From: an uncultured Collinsella sp.
Lineage (GTDB): Bacteria; Actinomycetota; Coriobacteriia; Coriobacteriales; Coriobacteriaceae
Direction: 5' to 3'
Length of the DNA: 64,000 nucleotides
Assembly (NCBI GenBank): GCA_959018755.1
Contig: CAUEMA010000004.1
Coordinates: forward strand, 78,815 to 142,814
Positions 15,965-25,265 of this stretch are shown piece by piece; within the stretch, counting starts at the first letter, position 1, and each line of letters begins with the position of its first letter. The notes beneath the pieces were generated by a model. That model was not told where the DNA came from, did no database searches, and saw only the letters and a list, made by a program, of their open reading frames with translations. The position numbers and the translations under genes were made by a program.

Positions 15965-16144
15965 ATGTTTGATGACGATGACCTGTTCGATCTGACAGAT
16001 GATCCGTTTGAGTGGGATATGCTACTCGATGACGATGAGTTGGAGCAGGACCGTAGGAAACGGCAGGACAAGAAAACTCAGAGTGACGCTTCGAAAAAGC
16101 GAGACAAGCGCCGCCGCGGACTGTTCGGTGGGCTCTTTGGATAA
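15965..16144 (+). CDS. Small highly charged protein of unknown function
   Basis: About 59 residues: the first half is strongly acidic (FDDDDLFDLTDDPFEWDMLLDDDE), the second half basic (KKRDKRRRG), ending GLFGGLFG. GGAGG upstream favours ATG 15965 over ATG 15953. I recognise no family. It lies between the HIRAN gene and a metallophosphoesterase, all on the plus strand with short gaps, so they may be co-transcribed. Confidence 0.5.
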   Translation: MFDDDDLFDLTDDPFEWDMLLDDDELEQDRRKRQDKKTQSDASKKRDKRRRGLFGGLFG

Positions 16145-16210
16145 CCGCCGCATCGCTACGTCTGTATACTTAGCACGAGTTGAACACGTTGCGAAATGAG
16201 GACATAGACG

Positions 16211-16756
16211 ATGATGTGGTTTACCGCCGACCTGCACCTGGGCGATACGAATATCTTGCACGATATGGATCGGCCGTTTGATTCGGTCGAGGAGATGAAC
16301 CGCAAGGTCATCGATGCCGTCAATGAGTGCGTGGCGGCGGACGACCGTCTCTATATTCTGGGTGACTTTACTTATCGTTTGCCCCTGGCGGAGGCGGTGC
16401 GCCTGCGCGAACGCATCGAATGCCAGAACGTAACGCTCATCCGTGGTAACCATGACGGCGACTGGGAAGATCCCGACACCCCGCAGATTTGGGAAGACGT
16501 GCGCGATTACCTGGAGATTGCTCCCGGCTATGCCAAGGGCCATCGTCTGGTGATGAGCCATTACCCCATGCTCAGCTGGAATGGTAAGGCGCGTGGCGCC
16601 ATCATGCTACACGGGCATATCCACAGCAGAGGAGACCGCACCAACGTGCGCAACCGCGACCGCGAACGCCCCATTTACCGCTACGATGTGGGCCTCGACG
16701 CCAATGACTACAAGCCCGTAAGCCGCGATCAAATCCTTGGCTTTTTTGGACTGTAA
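16211..16756 (+). CDS. Calcineurin-like metallophosphoesterase
   Basis: A 181-residue phosphoesterase with the complete metal-binding set: DLHLG (Asp-x-His), GDF, GNHD, SHYPM and HGHIH. The size and order match the small YfcE/MPP-type proteins that hydrolyse phosphodiesters or phosphomonoesters with two metal ions. The start is ATG 16211 or 16214, behind GAGGA. It is preceded by the HIRAN and acidic proteins and followed by a hairpin at 16781-16805. The physiological substrate is unknown. Confidence 0.85.
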   Translation: MMWFTADLHLGDTNILHDMDRPFDSVEEMNRKVIDAVNECVAADDRLYILGDFTYRLPLAEAVRLRERIECQNVTLIRGNHDGDWEDPDTPQIWEDVRDYLEIAPGYAKGHRLVMSHYPMLSWNGKARGAIMLHGHIHSRGDRTNVRNRDRERPIYRYDVGLDANDYKPVSRDQILGFFGL

Positions 16757-16780
16757 TTAGAAGTGCAGGTAGAATGAACG

Positions 16781-16805
16781 CGCCGTGTGGATGGTCTACA
16801 CGGCG
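16781..16805. terminator. Hairpin between metallophosphoesterase and licT
   Basis: CGCCGTGT pairs perfectly with ACACGGCG across a 9-nt loop, followed by a T/G-rich stretch (TGTGTTTGC). It is a weak terminator candidate. Confidence 0.45.
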
Positions 16806-16829
16806 TGTGTTTGCAGGAACGGTGATTCC

Positions 16830-17666
16830 ATGAGGGCTATCCAGCGCATTAACCACAACGCTGCCATCTGCGAAGATGGTGCGGGGCGCCAGCTTATCGC
16901 GTTGGGTCGTGGTATCGGTTTTGGCGACATGCCGCACGAGGTCGATCTTGACGTTATTACGCGTACCTTTTACGGCATCGATCCAAAGTATCTGGCGTTC
17001 ATCGACGAGGTCGACCCCGAGGTGCTTGAGTTTTCTGCTCAGCTGGCAGATATTGCGACCGGACAGCTTTCGTACGAATTGAGTCCTAATCTGCCCATTA
17101 CGCTGGCAGACCATATCCAGTTTGCTATTAAGCGCGCCCGCGAACATATGGTGGTGTCGTTGCCGCTCAAGCGCGATCTGGAGCAGCTGCATCCCATTGA
17201 ATACCGCTTGGGCGAGCTGGCTGTTCGTGGCATTAAGAAAACTTTTGCCGTTCGCATGCCCCAGAGTGAGGCCGCGGGTATCGCCATGTCGATTATCAAT
17301 GCGGCGATTAAGCCGAGCGAGCGGCGCGTGCTTGCAGAACAGCACGAGGAGCATCTCCTCGATATGACGGTTGCGATTATTCAAGAAGAGTTGGGCGTGA
17401 CGGTCGATCGCTCGTCGTTTGCCTTTACTCGCTTTGCCACCCATGTGCGCTATCTGCTCGATCGCGTGGCAAAGAAAGAGCCGATTGACACCGAGAATTC
17501 CGGTCTTTACGACGTGCTCGTGGAGCAATATCCTGCGGCATCGCGCTGCGCTCATCGTATCGACGCTCTGATTCAAGAGGCCTTTGGCGAGCCATTGGCC
17601 CAAGAAGAGCTCGTCTATCTGATCATGCATGTGAATCGCGTGGCTCCTGCAAGCTTGAATAAATAG
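16830..17666 (+). CDS. licT: LicT/BglG-family transcriptional antiterminator
   Basis: A 278-residue RNA-binding antiterminator. Residues 1-55 are the CAT RNA-binding domain (RAIQRINHNAAICEDGAGRQLIALGRGIGFG). Two PTS-regulation domains follow, each with two phosphorylatable histidines: LADHIQFA and LHPIEYRLGE in the first, THVRYLLDR and LIMHVNRV in the second. When its sugar is present it binds a RAT sequence and prevents termination. I chose ATG 16830; the frame is open from 16785, but the CAT domain begins at MRAIQ. A RAT-like site and terminator lie downstream, before the EIIBC gene it should control. Confidence 0.93.
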   Translation: MRAIQRINHNAAICEDGAGRQLIALGRGIGFGDMPHEVDLDVITRTFYGIDPKYLAFIDEVDPEVLEFSAQLADIATGQLSYELSPNLPITLADHIQFAIKRAREHMVVSLPLKRDLEQLHPIEYRLGELAVRGIKKTFAVRMPQSEAAGIAMSIINAAIKPSERRVLAEQHEEHLLDMTVAIIQEELGVTVDRSSFAFTRFATHVRYLLDRVAKKEPIDTENSGLYDVLVEQYPAASRCAHRIDALIQEAFGEPLAQEELVYLIMHVNRVAPASLNK

Positions 17667-17778
17667 GGTCTCTGGCGTTTTATTTCCGTCGTAGTGACCG
17701 TTCGCGGACTGTTTGCTACCGTTCGTCGGCAATCTGAGTCACGGAGAACGCATCTGCCGCATATACTCGCCGTGTGTT

Positions 17779-17870
17779 GGGTGTTACTCACGGCGCAGCT
17801 CCGAGAGGCACTACCGATTCTGTCGAGGCCCCCATTGGGTCTCTGTCGGTTGTGCGCGGGGCTTTTTTCA
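17779..17870 (+). promoter_or_regulatory. RAT antiterminator site overlapping a leader terminator
   Basis: The stretch 17779-17814 contains GGGTGTTACT, then GGCGCAG, and ends GGCACTACC, matching the order of conserved blocks in BglG/LicT ribonucleic antiterminators. From about 17825 a GAGGCCCC...GGGGC stem followed by TTTTTT (17863-17868) makes an intrinsic terminator. The gene-free span 17667-18007 is therefore a LicT-controlled leader for the EIIBC gene. Confidence 0.75.
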
Positions 17871-18007
17871 TGTCGATCCACCCGGGAATCACATGTAATC
17901 AAATCTCTTGCCAACGGGCATCGCGTGCTGCGCAGGCGCGAGCAGAATCGTGCGTCTTGGCGCTGTGAAACCCCACGGGCTTTTAGTTGGAAGAGAAGGG
18001 ATTCGAC

Positions 18008-19456
18008 ATGGCTGTCGATAACAAGAAGATTGCCGAGGACGTGCTTGCTGCCATCGGCGGCGCCTCCAATGTAACGAACGCGGCGCACTGCATGACCCGT
18101 CTGCGTCTGAACCTTAAGGATCAGTCCATCCCCAATGACGATGAAGTTAAGAAGATCAAGGGCGTACTGGGTGCCCAGTGGTCTGGCGGCCAATATCAGG
18201 TCATCATCGGTCAGAACGTACCGAAGGTCTACGACGCCGCCATTGCGCTGGGAGTTAAGGGCGAAGGCTCCATTGACGAGAACCTCGATGGCGGCGCCAA
18301 GGAGCCGCTGACGCTCAAGACTGCGGGCAGTAAGACCCTCAACTACCTGTCCAAAACCATGGTCATGACGATCCCCATTATCATGGGTGCTGCCATGTTC
18401 CGTACTATCGCCGTGGTTTGCGGTGACGGCATGCTCGGCATTTGGTCTGCCGATTCCGACATCTACAACTTCTTCTACAACTGGATTTACAACGCCGGTT
18501 ATTACTTCCTTCCCGTTTATTTGGGTTGGGCTGCTGCGAAGCAGCTTGGCTGCAGCCAGCCGCTCGGCATGATGCTCGGCGGTGTGCTCATTGCTCCTGA
18601 GTTCATGACGATGGTCAACGCTGCAGCGGATTCGGGCGTAACGACCACCATGGTCTACGGCGTGCTGCCGGCCCAGCTGAACAACTATTCCTCCACGGTG
18701 CTCCCCATGGTTCTGTCCATGCCGGTACTCATGGTCGTCGAGAAGTTCATGAAGAAGATCATTCCCGACATGCTCTCTACGGTGTTTGTGCCCGTGTGCA
18801 CCCTGGCCGTCATGGTTCCCGTGTCGCTGTGCGCTCTGGCTCCGATTGGTTCCATCTTGGGCAGCGTAGTCGGCAATTTTATGTTTGGCCTTGGCAACGC
18901 CGGCGGCATCGTAACCGTTGCTTCCCTGGTGGCTATCGCCGCTCTTTGGGAGTTCCTGGTTATGACCGGTATGCACCAGGTCCTGCTTACCCTTGGCATT
19001 GTGCAGGTGCTCACGCTGGGATCTGACTCCTGCGTTATGGTTGCGGCCGGTATCGCTCAGTTCGCTACGTGGGGCATGGCCTTCGGTGCCTTCCTGCGCC
19101 TTAAGGAGACCGACGAAAAGGGCGCCATGCTTGGTTTCTCGCTCTCCGGCATTGTCGGTGGCGTGACGGAGCCCGCACTGTATGGCTGCGGCTTTAAGTA
19201 CACCCGCTGTCTGGGTGCCATGGTTGCCGGCGGTGCTATCGGTGGCCTGATCGCAGCTCTTACTAATGTGACGCTGTATGTTCTGGGAGCGTCCAATATT
19301 CTGTGCGTCACCGGTTTTCTTGCCGGCGGAACCGCTAATCTCGTCTGGGGATGCGTTGCATGTGGCGCCGCATTTGTTGCGGCCGCTGCCATCGCCTACC
19401 TCTTTGGCTTTACCAAGGAGCAGCTCGAGGAAGATGCTGCTGCCGCTAAGGCTTAA
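18008..19456 (+). CDS. PTS sugar transporter EIIBC, beta-glucoside family
   Basis: A 482-residue phosphotransferase permease. Residues 1-85 are an EIIB domain whose active cysteine is Cys28 in NAAHCMTRLRL. Residues from about 100 form an EIIC membrane domain with about ten spans, including the PALYG segment GVTEPALYGCGFKYTRCLGAM. No EIIA domain is fused, so EIIA must be supplied by another protein. The start ATG 18008 follows AAGGGA. LicT-type control and the ChbG-type deacetylase downstream point to import of an aryl- or N-acetylated beta-glycoside, but no phospho-beta-glucosidase is present nearby. The sugar is unproven. Confidence 0.9.
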   Translation: MAVDNKKIAEDVLAAIGGASNVTNAAHCMTRLRLNLKDQSIPNDDEVKKIKGVLGAQWSGGQYQVIIGQNVPKVYDAAIALGVKGEGSIDENLDGGAKEPLTLKTAGSKTLNYLSKTMVMTIPIIMGAAMFRTIAVVCGDGMLGIWSADSDIYNFFYNWIYNAGYYFLPVYLGWAAAKQLGCSQPLGMMLGGVLIAPEFMTMVNAAADSGVTTTMVYGVLPAQLNNYSSTVLPMVLSMPVLMVVEKFMKKIIPDMLSTVFVPVCTLAVMVPVSLCALAPIGSILGSVVGNFMFGLGNAGGIVTVASLVAIAALWEFLVMTGMHQVLLTLGIVQVLTLGSDSCVMVAAGIAQFATWGMAFGAFLRLKETDEKGAMLGFSLSGIVGGVTEPALYGCGFKYTRCLGAMVAGGAIGGLIAALTNVTLYVLGASNILCVTGFLAGGTANLVWGCVACGAAFVAAAAIAYLFGFTKEQLEEDAAAAKA

Positions 19457-19484
19457 GACATCTGTTTAGGTAGGATAATTACTT

Positions 19485-19516
19485 AGGGTACTTGGTTACG
19501 CTCCAAGTGCCCTTTC
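19485..19516 (+). terminator. Hairpin between EIIBC and chbG
   Basis: AGGGTACTTGG pairs with CCAAGTGCCCT (one G-T pair) over a 7-nt loop, followed by TTCCC. It may weaken rather than stop transcription into chbG, whose start is 20 bp further. Confidence 0.6.
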
Positions 19517-19534
19517 CCATAGATTGGAGTCGTT

Positions 19535-20299
19535 ATGAAGCAACTGCTTATTCGTGCCGATGATATCGGGTATTCGTATGCCGTTGACTTAGGGATTGCT
19601 CGCAGCGTCAACGAGGGCTTGGCGCGCTCGGCGGGCCTTATGCCAAATATGTCCGAGGCCGAACGTGGCTGGTCGCTCGTGGTGGATGCCGGCATTGCGG
19701 TGGGCCAGCATACCAACGTGTGCCTGGGTAAGCCGTGTGCCGACCCGGCGCTCATTCCGAGCATGCTCAACGAGAACGGCGAGTTCCATAGCAGCCGTAC
19801 CTTCCGCGAGCACTTTAAGCGTGGCGAGGAACTGATTGACTTCGACGAGGCCTGCATCGAGATCCGTGCGCAGCACGACCGCTTTGTCGAGATTGTGGGC
19901 CGTGAGCCCGATTACTTCGAGGCCCATGCCGTCATGAGCAAAAACCTTAACCGAGCGATCTCGGCGGTTGCCCAGGAGCTGGGCCTTAAGGAGCAAAAGG
20001 CAAGCTTCGACCCCACGGCGGTGGTGCATTGCGGAGATACCGACCTGCGCATGGTGATGCGCTCGATGGAACCGGGCTACGAGCCTAAAGAAGCAATCAT
20101 GCAGACGGTTCGCGAGATGTCCGACGGCGAGACGGTCGTCTTTGTGTGTCACCCGGGCTATCTCGATCGCTTTATCCTCGAGAACAGCTCGCTTACGACT
20201 GATCGTACCAAGGAGGTCGATGCGCTGATCGATCCTGAGCTGCGCGCTTGGCTCGAGTCTCAACCCGATCTTCGCTTGATCGACTATCGCGACCTGTAA
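19535..20299 (+). CDS. chbG: ChbG/YdjC-family carbohydrate deacetylase
   Basis: A 254-residue protein of the YdjC family, whose E. coli member ChbG removes an acetyl group from chitobiose phosphate and related sugars. The metal-binding Asp-Asp is at the N-terminus (LLIRADDIGYS), and histidines occur in GQHTNVCLG, EAHAVMS and FVCHPGYLD, as in the family. It follows the EIIBC gene by 78 bp and starts behind TTGGAG. The pair suggests that an acetylated disaccharide phosphate is imported and then deacetylated. Confidence 0.87.
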   Translation: MKQLLIRADDIGYSYAVDLGIARSVNEGLARSAGLMPNMSEAERGWSLVVDAGIAVGQHTNVCLGKPCADPALIPSMLNENGEFHSSRTFREHFKRGEELIDFDEACIEIRAQHDRFVEIVGREPDYFEAHAVMSKNLNRAISAVAQELGLKEQKASFDPTAVVHCGDTDLRMVMRSMEPGYEPKEAIMQTVREMSDGETVVFVCHPGYLDRFILENSSLTTDRTKEVDALIDPELRAWLESQPDLRLIDYRDL

Positions 20300-20438
20300 G
20301 GACCCAAGCCAACACAAGGGGAACAGGCACCTTTGTGGTGGTTCTGGCGCCGTTGCCATTATGGCGGCGGCGCCTTTTTTGTCCGTGCGGCGCGGTAGAG
20401 TGTAGGCGGTTGAAATTTGCGTCCATCGAGGAGCTGCT

Positions 20439-22196
20439 ATGAATGAGATCAAGTGCCCGCACTGTGGCGAAGTTTTTAAAGTTGACGCGTCCGGCTATGC
20501 GGATATCGTCAAGCAAGTGCGCAATGCCGAGTTTTCGCGCGACCTTGATGAGCGCGTGAAGGCGGTCCAGCGTGAGGGGGAGCAGGCGTTGGAGCTTGAG
20601 CGCTCTCGTTCGACGGCCGCCCTGCAGGAGGTGGAGTCTCAGCGTAGCGCTCAACTTGCCGAGCAGAAAAACGCCGCGGCTCAGGAGCTGGCACAAGAGG
20701 TTGCCAAGCGTGATGCCGAGCTTGCCGAATTGCGTGCCAAGCTCGAGGGCGCTGCCGCAGAGCGCGAGAGTGCAAGCCAGCGCGCGGCGGTTGAGGCCCG
20801 TGCCGACGCTCAGAAGGAGAACGCCGAGCTCCAGCGCGAAATCGACAACTTGCGTGCGCAGCTGGGGCGCAAGGATGACGAAGCCAAGCTTGCCGAGTCG
20901 GCGGCGCGCAATGCTGCTCAAAACGATGTAGCTGCACGAGATGCCCAGATTGCCGAGCTGCAGGCCAAGCTTGCTGCGGCGGACAAGGCCCAGGAGATGG
21001 CGCTTGCCGCTGCCGTGGCCGAGTCGCAGCGTGAGCTCGATGCCGCTCGCAGCGAGGCCGAGCGCGCACTTGCTGACTACCGCGCGACGGTACAGGAGAA
21101 GCTTTCCGCCGCAAAGGCTCAGTCCGAGCAAGAGGCCGAGGGGCTGCGCGCCCAGCTGCGCGAGCAGGAACTGATGGCAAAAATGAACCTGTCAGAGGCG
21201 GTCGCCGCGGCGGAGCGAGAGCGCGATGAGGCGCGTGCCAAACTGACGAGCGAGCTGGCGGTGCGCGATTCTCGCGAGGAGCAAGCCAAGGCGGCACACG
21301 AGCTCGAGCTTGCGCAGGCCAAGCGTGCGAGCGATGACCTGATTCGCTACAAGGATGAAGAGATTGAGCGCCTTAAGGACATGAAGGTTCGCCTGTCCAC
21401 CAAGATGGTGGGCGAGTCGCTCGAGCAGCACTGCGAGACCGAGTTTAACCGTCTGCGCATGACGGCGTTTCCCAATGCGTACTTCGAGAAAGATAACGAT
21501 GCATCTGAGGGCACCAAGGGCGACTTTATCTTCCGCGAGTGCGACGCGAGCGGCAACGAGGTCATTTCGATTATGTTCGAAATGAAAAACGAGAACGACG
21601 AGACCGCGACCAAGCATAAAAACGAGGACTTCTTTAAGAAACTCGATCACGATCGTCGCCAGAAAGGCTGTGAGTACGCGGTGCTCTGCACGCTGCTCGA
21701 GCCCGAGAGCGAGCTTTACAACGCGGGAATCGTGGACGTGAGCTATCGCTACGAGAAGATGTATGTGATCCGCCCGCAGTTCTTCATTCCCATGATTACG
21801 CTGCTGCGCAACGCCGCCATGGGTTCGCTTCGCTATAAGCAGGAACTGGCGGAGTACAAGCAGCAGAATATCGATGTCACGAACTTCGAAGCCAAGATGG
21901 AGAAGTTCAAGAACGATTTCGGCCGCAACTACGAGATCGCGAGCCGCAAGTTCCAAACGGCAATCGATGAGATCGACAAGACGATTAGCCATCTGCAGAA
22001 AACCAAGGAGGCGTTGCTGTCCTCCGAGAACAATCTGCGCCTAGCCAACAAGAAGGCCGACGATCTTACCATTCGAAAGCTCACGTGGGGCAACAAGACC
22101 ATGAAGGCTGCCTTTGACGAGGCACGTGAGGCTGCGCCGGAGACAGGTGATGAACCAGCCGAGGCGGATTCGTATGAGGTCGAGGATGCCGAGTAA
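20439..22196 (+). CDS. DUF2130-family coiled-coil protein
   Basis: A 585-residue protein. It opens with a single zinc-knuckle-like CPHCGEVF. Residues 25-320 are a long Ala/Glu/Arg-rich coiled coil. Residues 320-480 are the DUF2130 core ([66 protein letters not shown]), which has an E-x-K strand like PD-(D/E)xK nucleases, and a second helical region ends the protein. The role is unknown; a nuclease-like fold is an inference from the FEMKNE and KLDHDR pattern. It stands alone, convergent with the helicase and separated from it by a strong shared terminator. Confidence 0.82.
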   Translation: MNEIKCPHCGEVFKVDASGYADIVKQVRNAEFSRDLDERVKAVQREGEQALELERSRSTAALQEVESQRSAQLAEQKNAAAQELAQEVAKRDAELAELRAKLEGAAAERESASQRAAVEARADAQKENAELQREIDNLRAQLGRKDDEAKLAESAARNAAQNDVAARDAQIAELQAKLAAADKAQEMALAAAVAESQRELDAARSEAERALADYRATVQEKLSAAKAQSEQEAEGLRAQLREQELMAKMNLSEAVAAAERERDEARAKLTSELAVRDSREEQAKAAHELELAQAKRASDDLIRYKDEEIERLKDMKVRLSTKMVGESLEQHCETEFNRLRMTAFPNAYFEKDNDASEGTKGDFIFRECDASGNEVISIMFEMKNENDETATKHKNEDFFKKLDHDRRQKGCEYAVLCTLLEPESELYNAGIVDVSYRYEKMYVIRPQFFIPMITLLRNAAMGSLRYKQELAEYKQQNIDVTNFEAKMEKFKNDFGRNYEIASRKFQTAIDEIDKTISHLQKTKEALLSSENNLRLANKKADDLTIRKLTWGNKTMKAAFDEAREAAPETGDEPAEADSYEVEDAE

Positions 22197-22215
22197 GACA
22201 TAGCGTATAGTGCAA

Positions 22216-22253
22216 AAGCGGGGCCGCTGGCGATATTGCCAACGGCCCCGCTT
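22216..22253. terminator. Bidirectional terminator between DUF2130 gene and helicase
   Basis: A 16-bp stem (22216-22231 with 22238-22253, one mismatch) with a 6-nt loop is GC-rich, with AAAA on the left and TT-rich sequence on the right. It can end transcription from both convergent genes. Confidence 0.85.
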
Positions 22254-22275
22254 CGTTTCGTTCCAGTATGTTCGG

Positions 22276-24957
22276 CTAGTCCTCGAGCAGATCCTCGATA
22301 AAGCCGACGCGGTAGTTTTTGAAGATGACCTCGCCGCCATCCTGCGTGGCATCCAGGTCGACATCGCCCATGATGCCAAAGTCGTGGTCGCCATCCTCGT
22401 CGGCAAAAATCTGGTGCACGTGCCACACGTGATCGGTCTTCTCGTCGCTCTCATCGATGGAAAACATCGCGGCGCTGCGGGCATCTCCGTCGGTGAGGAT
22501 TTCCTCGTGCTGCTCGTGGTAAGCGTCAAGTGCTTTTTGCCAGCGGATCTCGCTCATGCCCCAGTCGTCGTCGAGCTCGCCCAGGTCGCGAACGTGCTCG
22601 CGAGCGGCAAGGGTCACGCGGCGGAAGAGCGCATTGCGCACCAACAGCGTGCAGCCGCGGCGGTCCGCCACGACCTCGTCGATGCCCTGCGGCGGCGCGG
22701 CGTCGAGGGCTGCCGGGTTGCCGGCGTTTTCCCACTCGTCCACCAGGCTCGAGTCCACCGAGCGCACCACAAATCCCAGCCACGAGATAATGTCGCGCAG
22801 GCGCTCGTCGCGCTTCTCAATGGGTACGGTGCGGTCGAGCGAACGGTAAGCCTCTGCCAGGTAACGCAGTAAAATGCCCTCGGAGCGGGCGATGCCGAGC
22901 TTTTGAATGTAGCCCTTAAAATCGCTCGCGCTCTCCAGCATATCGCGCAGGACGCTCTTGGGAGAGAGCTGGTAGTCGTTTGCCCACGGTACTTCCTGGC
23001 AGTACTTGTCAAAAGCGGCATCGAGCAAATCCTCGAGCGGCTTTTCGTACGTGACGTCCTGAATGCGCTCCAAGCGCTCCTCATACTCGATGCCGTCGGC
23101 CTTCATCTCGGCCATAGCGCGATCGCGTGCGGCTCGCTCCTGTGCGCGCAGCACCTGTTTGGGATCCTCGAGCGTTGCCTCGACCATTGAGATCAGGTCC
23201 ATGGTATAGGTCTCGCTCTCGGGATCGAGCAGCTCCAGCGCAGCAAGCAAGAACGGCGAGAGCGGCTGATCGAGTGCGAAGTCCTCGGGCAGATCGACCG
23301 TCAGCGCATAGTCGATGTCTGGTGCGGCATCAGTCGGGGCGTCGGGCGCGGGCGGCACCTCGGTGCGAACGACGACGCCGGAATCGATGAGCGTGGCGAA
23401 GATCTCGTCGGCGCGAACCTCGAGCTTAGCCTTTTCCTCGGGAGTCTGCAGGCTTGTCTCGATGAGGTCGTGTACGCGGGCTCGGGCATCGCCGCCCTGC
23501 TCGACCACGCTGATCACCATGGAGTGCGTGATGCGCAGGCGCGGCTTGAGCGTCTCGGGTTGCGTCTCGATCAGACGCTCGAAGGTCTGCTTGTTCCAGG
23601 TGACAAAGCCCTCGGGGGCCTTCTTCTTTTTAATCTTGCGGAGCTTCTTGGGGTCGTCGCCCGCCTTGGCCATGAGCTTGGCATTCTCGATCTCGTGCTC
23701 CGGGGCCTCGGCGATGACCATACCCTCGGTGTCAAAGCCCGAGCGACCGGCGCGACCAGCGATCTGATGGAACTCACGGGCGCGCAGGCGACGCATCTTG
23801 TAGCCGTCGAACTTGGTGAGCGCGGTGAGGACCACGGTGTGGATGGGCACGTTGATGCCGACGCCGAGTGTGTCGGTGCCGCAAATGACGGGCAGTAGGC
23901 CCTGCTGTGCCAGGCGCTCGACCAGTAGACGATAGCGCGGCAACATGCCAGCATGGTGCACGCCGACGCCGCAGCCGAGCAGGCGCTTGAGAATCTTGCC
24001 GAAGGCGGTGGAGAAACTCGTGCCTTTGGCAGCTTCCTTAATGGCCTCGCGCTGCTCTTTGCTAGCGATGCCAAAGTTGGCAAGCGACTGTGCCGTGGCA
24101 AGCGCGGCGTCCTGACTAAAGTGCACGATGTAGAGTGGGGCCTCTCCGCGTCGCATGGCGAGCTCGACGGTGCCCTCGAGCGAGGTCGTCACGTAGTCAT
24201 AGCTCAGGGGCACGGGGCGCGGGGCGTCGACAACCAGGTCGCAAGCAGCGCCGGTGTGCTCTTCGAGAGAGGCGGCGATTGCAGTGACATCGCCGAGCGT
24301 AGCGCTCATGAGCATAAACTGCGTGTGAGGCAGGGTGAGCAGCGGCACCTGCCAAGCCCAACCGCGATCGGGGTCGGCAAAGTAGTGGAACTCGTCCATG
24401 GCGACGCAGCCAACATCGGCATCTTCGCCCTCGCGCAGTGCGTCGTTGGCAAGGATCTCTGCCGTGCAGCAGATGACGGGCGCCTTGGTGTTGATATGCG
24501 TATCGCCGGTGATCATGCCGACGTTATCGCGGCCGAGCACCTGCACAAGGTCGAAAAACTTCTCGCTGACCAGAGCCTTGATGGGGGCCGTGTAATAACA
24601 GCGCTTACCCTGCGCCATACCCATAAAGAGCATGCCCAGCGCGACGAGCGATTTACCCGATCCGGTCGGTGTGCCTAAAATGACGTGATCGCCGGCTGCC
24701 AAGTCCATGAGGGCTTCTTCTTGGTGGTCCCACAGCTCAATGCCGCGGTCGCTCGTCCATTCGAAGAAACGTTCGAAGGCCTGATCAGGCGTGAGCCATG
24801 GTTCGGGCTCACTGCCATCCTCGGGCTCCCACCAGGTGGGGGAGAGCGCACCGAGCGAGCCAAACTCGGCTTCGGTTCCCGTGCCGCCCGAGAATGAGCT
24901 GGCAGCCCCGGCGCCGGAGACGGTGCTGGCGGTGGTATCTGTCGTGGTCTGTGCCAT
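22276..24957 (-). CDS. Ski2-like DEAD/DEAH helicase with DUF3516 C-terminus
   Basis: An 893-residue superfamily 2 helicase. Motif I is LGTPTGSGKSLVA, motif II MDEFHYFADPDRGWAW, motif III MSATLGD, and motif VI QIAGRAGRSGFDTEG. The long C-terminal part (from about residue 470) matches the DUF3516 arrangement found in actinobacterial HelY-like proteins, relatives of the RNA-exosome helicase Ski2/Mtr4. RNA unwinding or decay is the likely role. I placed the start at ATG 24957 (MAQTTT); the frame continues to 25128, but that part runs into the 122-bp repeat and is not conserved in type. Confidence 0.88.
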   Translation of the reverse strand: MAQTTTDTTASTVSGAGAASSFSGGTGTEAEFGSLGALSPTWWEPEDGSEPEPWLTPDQAFERFFEWTSDRGIELWDHQEEALMDLAAGDHVILGTPTGSGKSLVALGMLFMGMAQGKRCYYTAPIKALVSEKFFDLVQVLGRDNVGMITGDTHINTKAPVICCTAEILANDALREGEDADVGCVAMDEFHYFADPDRGWAWQVPLLTLPHTQFMLMSATLGDVTAIAASLEEHTGAACDLVVDAPRPVPLSYDYVTTSLEGTVELAMRRGEAPLYIVHFSQDAALATAQSLANFGIASKEQREAIKEAAKGTSFSTAFGKILKRLLGCGVGVHHAGMLPRYRLLVERLAQQGLLPVICGTDTLGVGINVPIHTVVLTALTKFDGYKMRRLRAREFHQIAGRAGRSGFDTEGMVIAEAPEHEIENAKLMAKAGDDPKKLRKIKKKKAPEGFVTWNKQTFERLIETQPETLKPRLRITHSMVISVVEQGGDARARVHDLIETSLQTPEEKAKLEVRADEIFATLIDSGVVVRTEVPPAPDAPTDAAPDIDYALTVDLPEDFALDQPLSPFLLAALELLDPESETYTMDLISMVEATLEDPKQVLRAQERAARDRAMAEMKADGIEYEERLERIQDVTYEKPLEDLLDAAFDKYCQEVPWANDYQLSPKSVLRDMLESASDFKGYIQKLGIARSEGILLRYLAEAYRSLDRTVPIEKRDERLRDIISWLGFVVRSVDSSLVDEWENAGNPAALDAAPPQGIDEVVADRRGCTLLVRNALFRRVTLAAREHVRDLGELDDDWGMSEIRWQKALDAYHEQHEEILTDGDARSAAMFSIDESDEKTDHVWHVHQIFADEDGDHDFGIMGDVDLDATQDGGEVIFKNYRVGFIEDLLED

Positions 24958-25078
24958 GTGTTTGCTTTCTCTCGCGATTGTCCGCCAACTATTATGGCGT
25001 AGCGTCGCATCGATGCGTTCGCAGGCAAGAAAATGCAGGAAATGGGCGTTCTGCCCAGCCGTTTGGTGCAGTTGCCAG

Positions 25079-25200
25079 CTAAGTGAGTAGACTTTTTGCA
25101 ATATCGCGAGCACATGGCTTTTGCGCAAGGGCTTTACCTGCGGTTTTAGTTTCGTTATGCGGGTTGTGCGTGGCCATTGCGAAAAAGTCTACTCACTTAG
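25079..25200 (+). repeat. 122-bp structured repeat, copy 3
   Basis: The same terminal arms as copies 1 and 2 (CTAAGTGAGTAGAC ... GTCTACTCACTTAG) and the same internal block TTTACCTGCGGTTTT. Next to the arms the stem sequence has changed to TTTTTGCAAT against ATTGCGAAAAA, so pairing is largely kept although the bases differ. It lies between trmB and the helicase start. Confidence 0.85.
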
Positions 25201-25265
25201 GCTCGAGGGTCGTTCGTTGGCGCCTATTCGCGCTTGTTTGCCGACGTCGCGACCATCAGAAGCCC

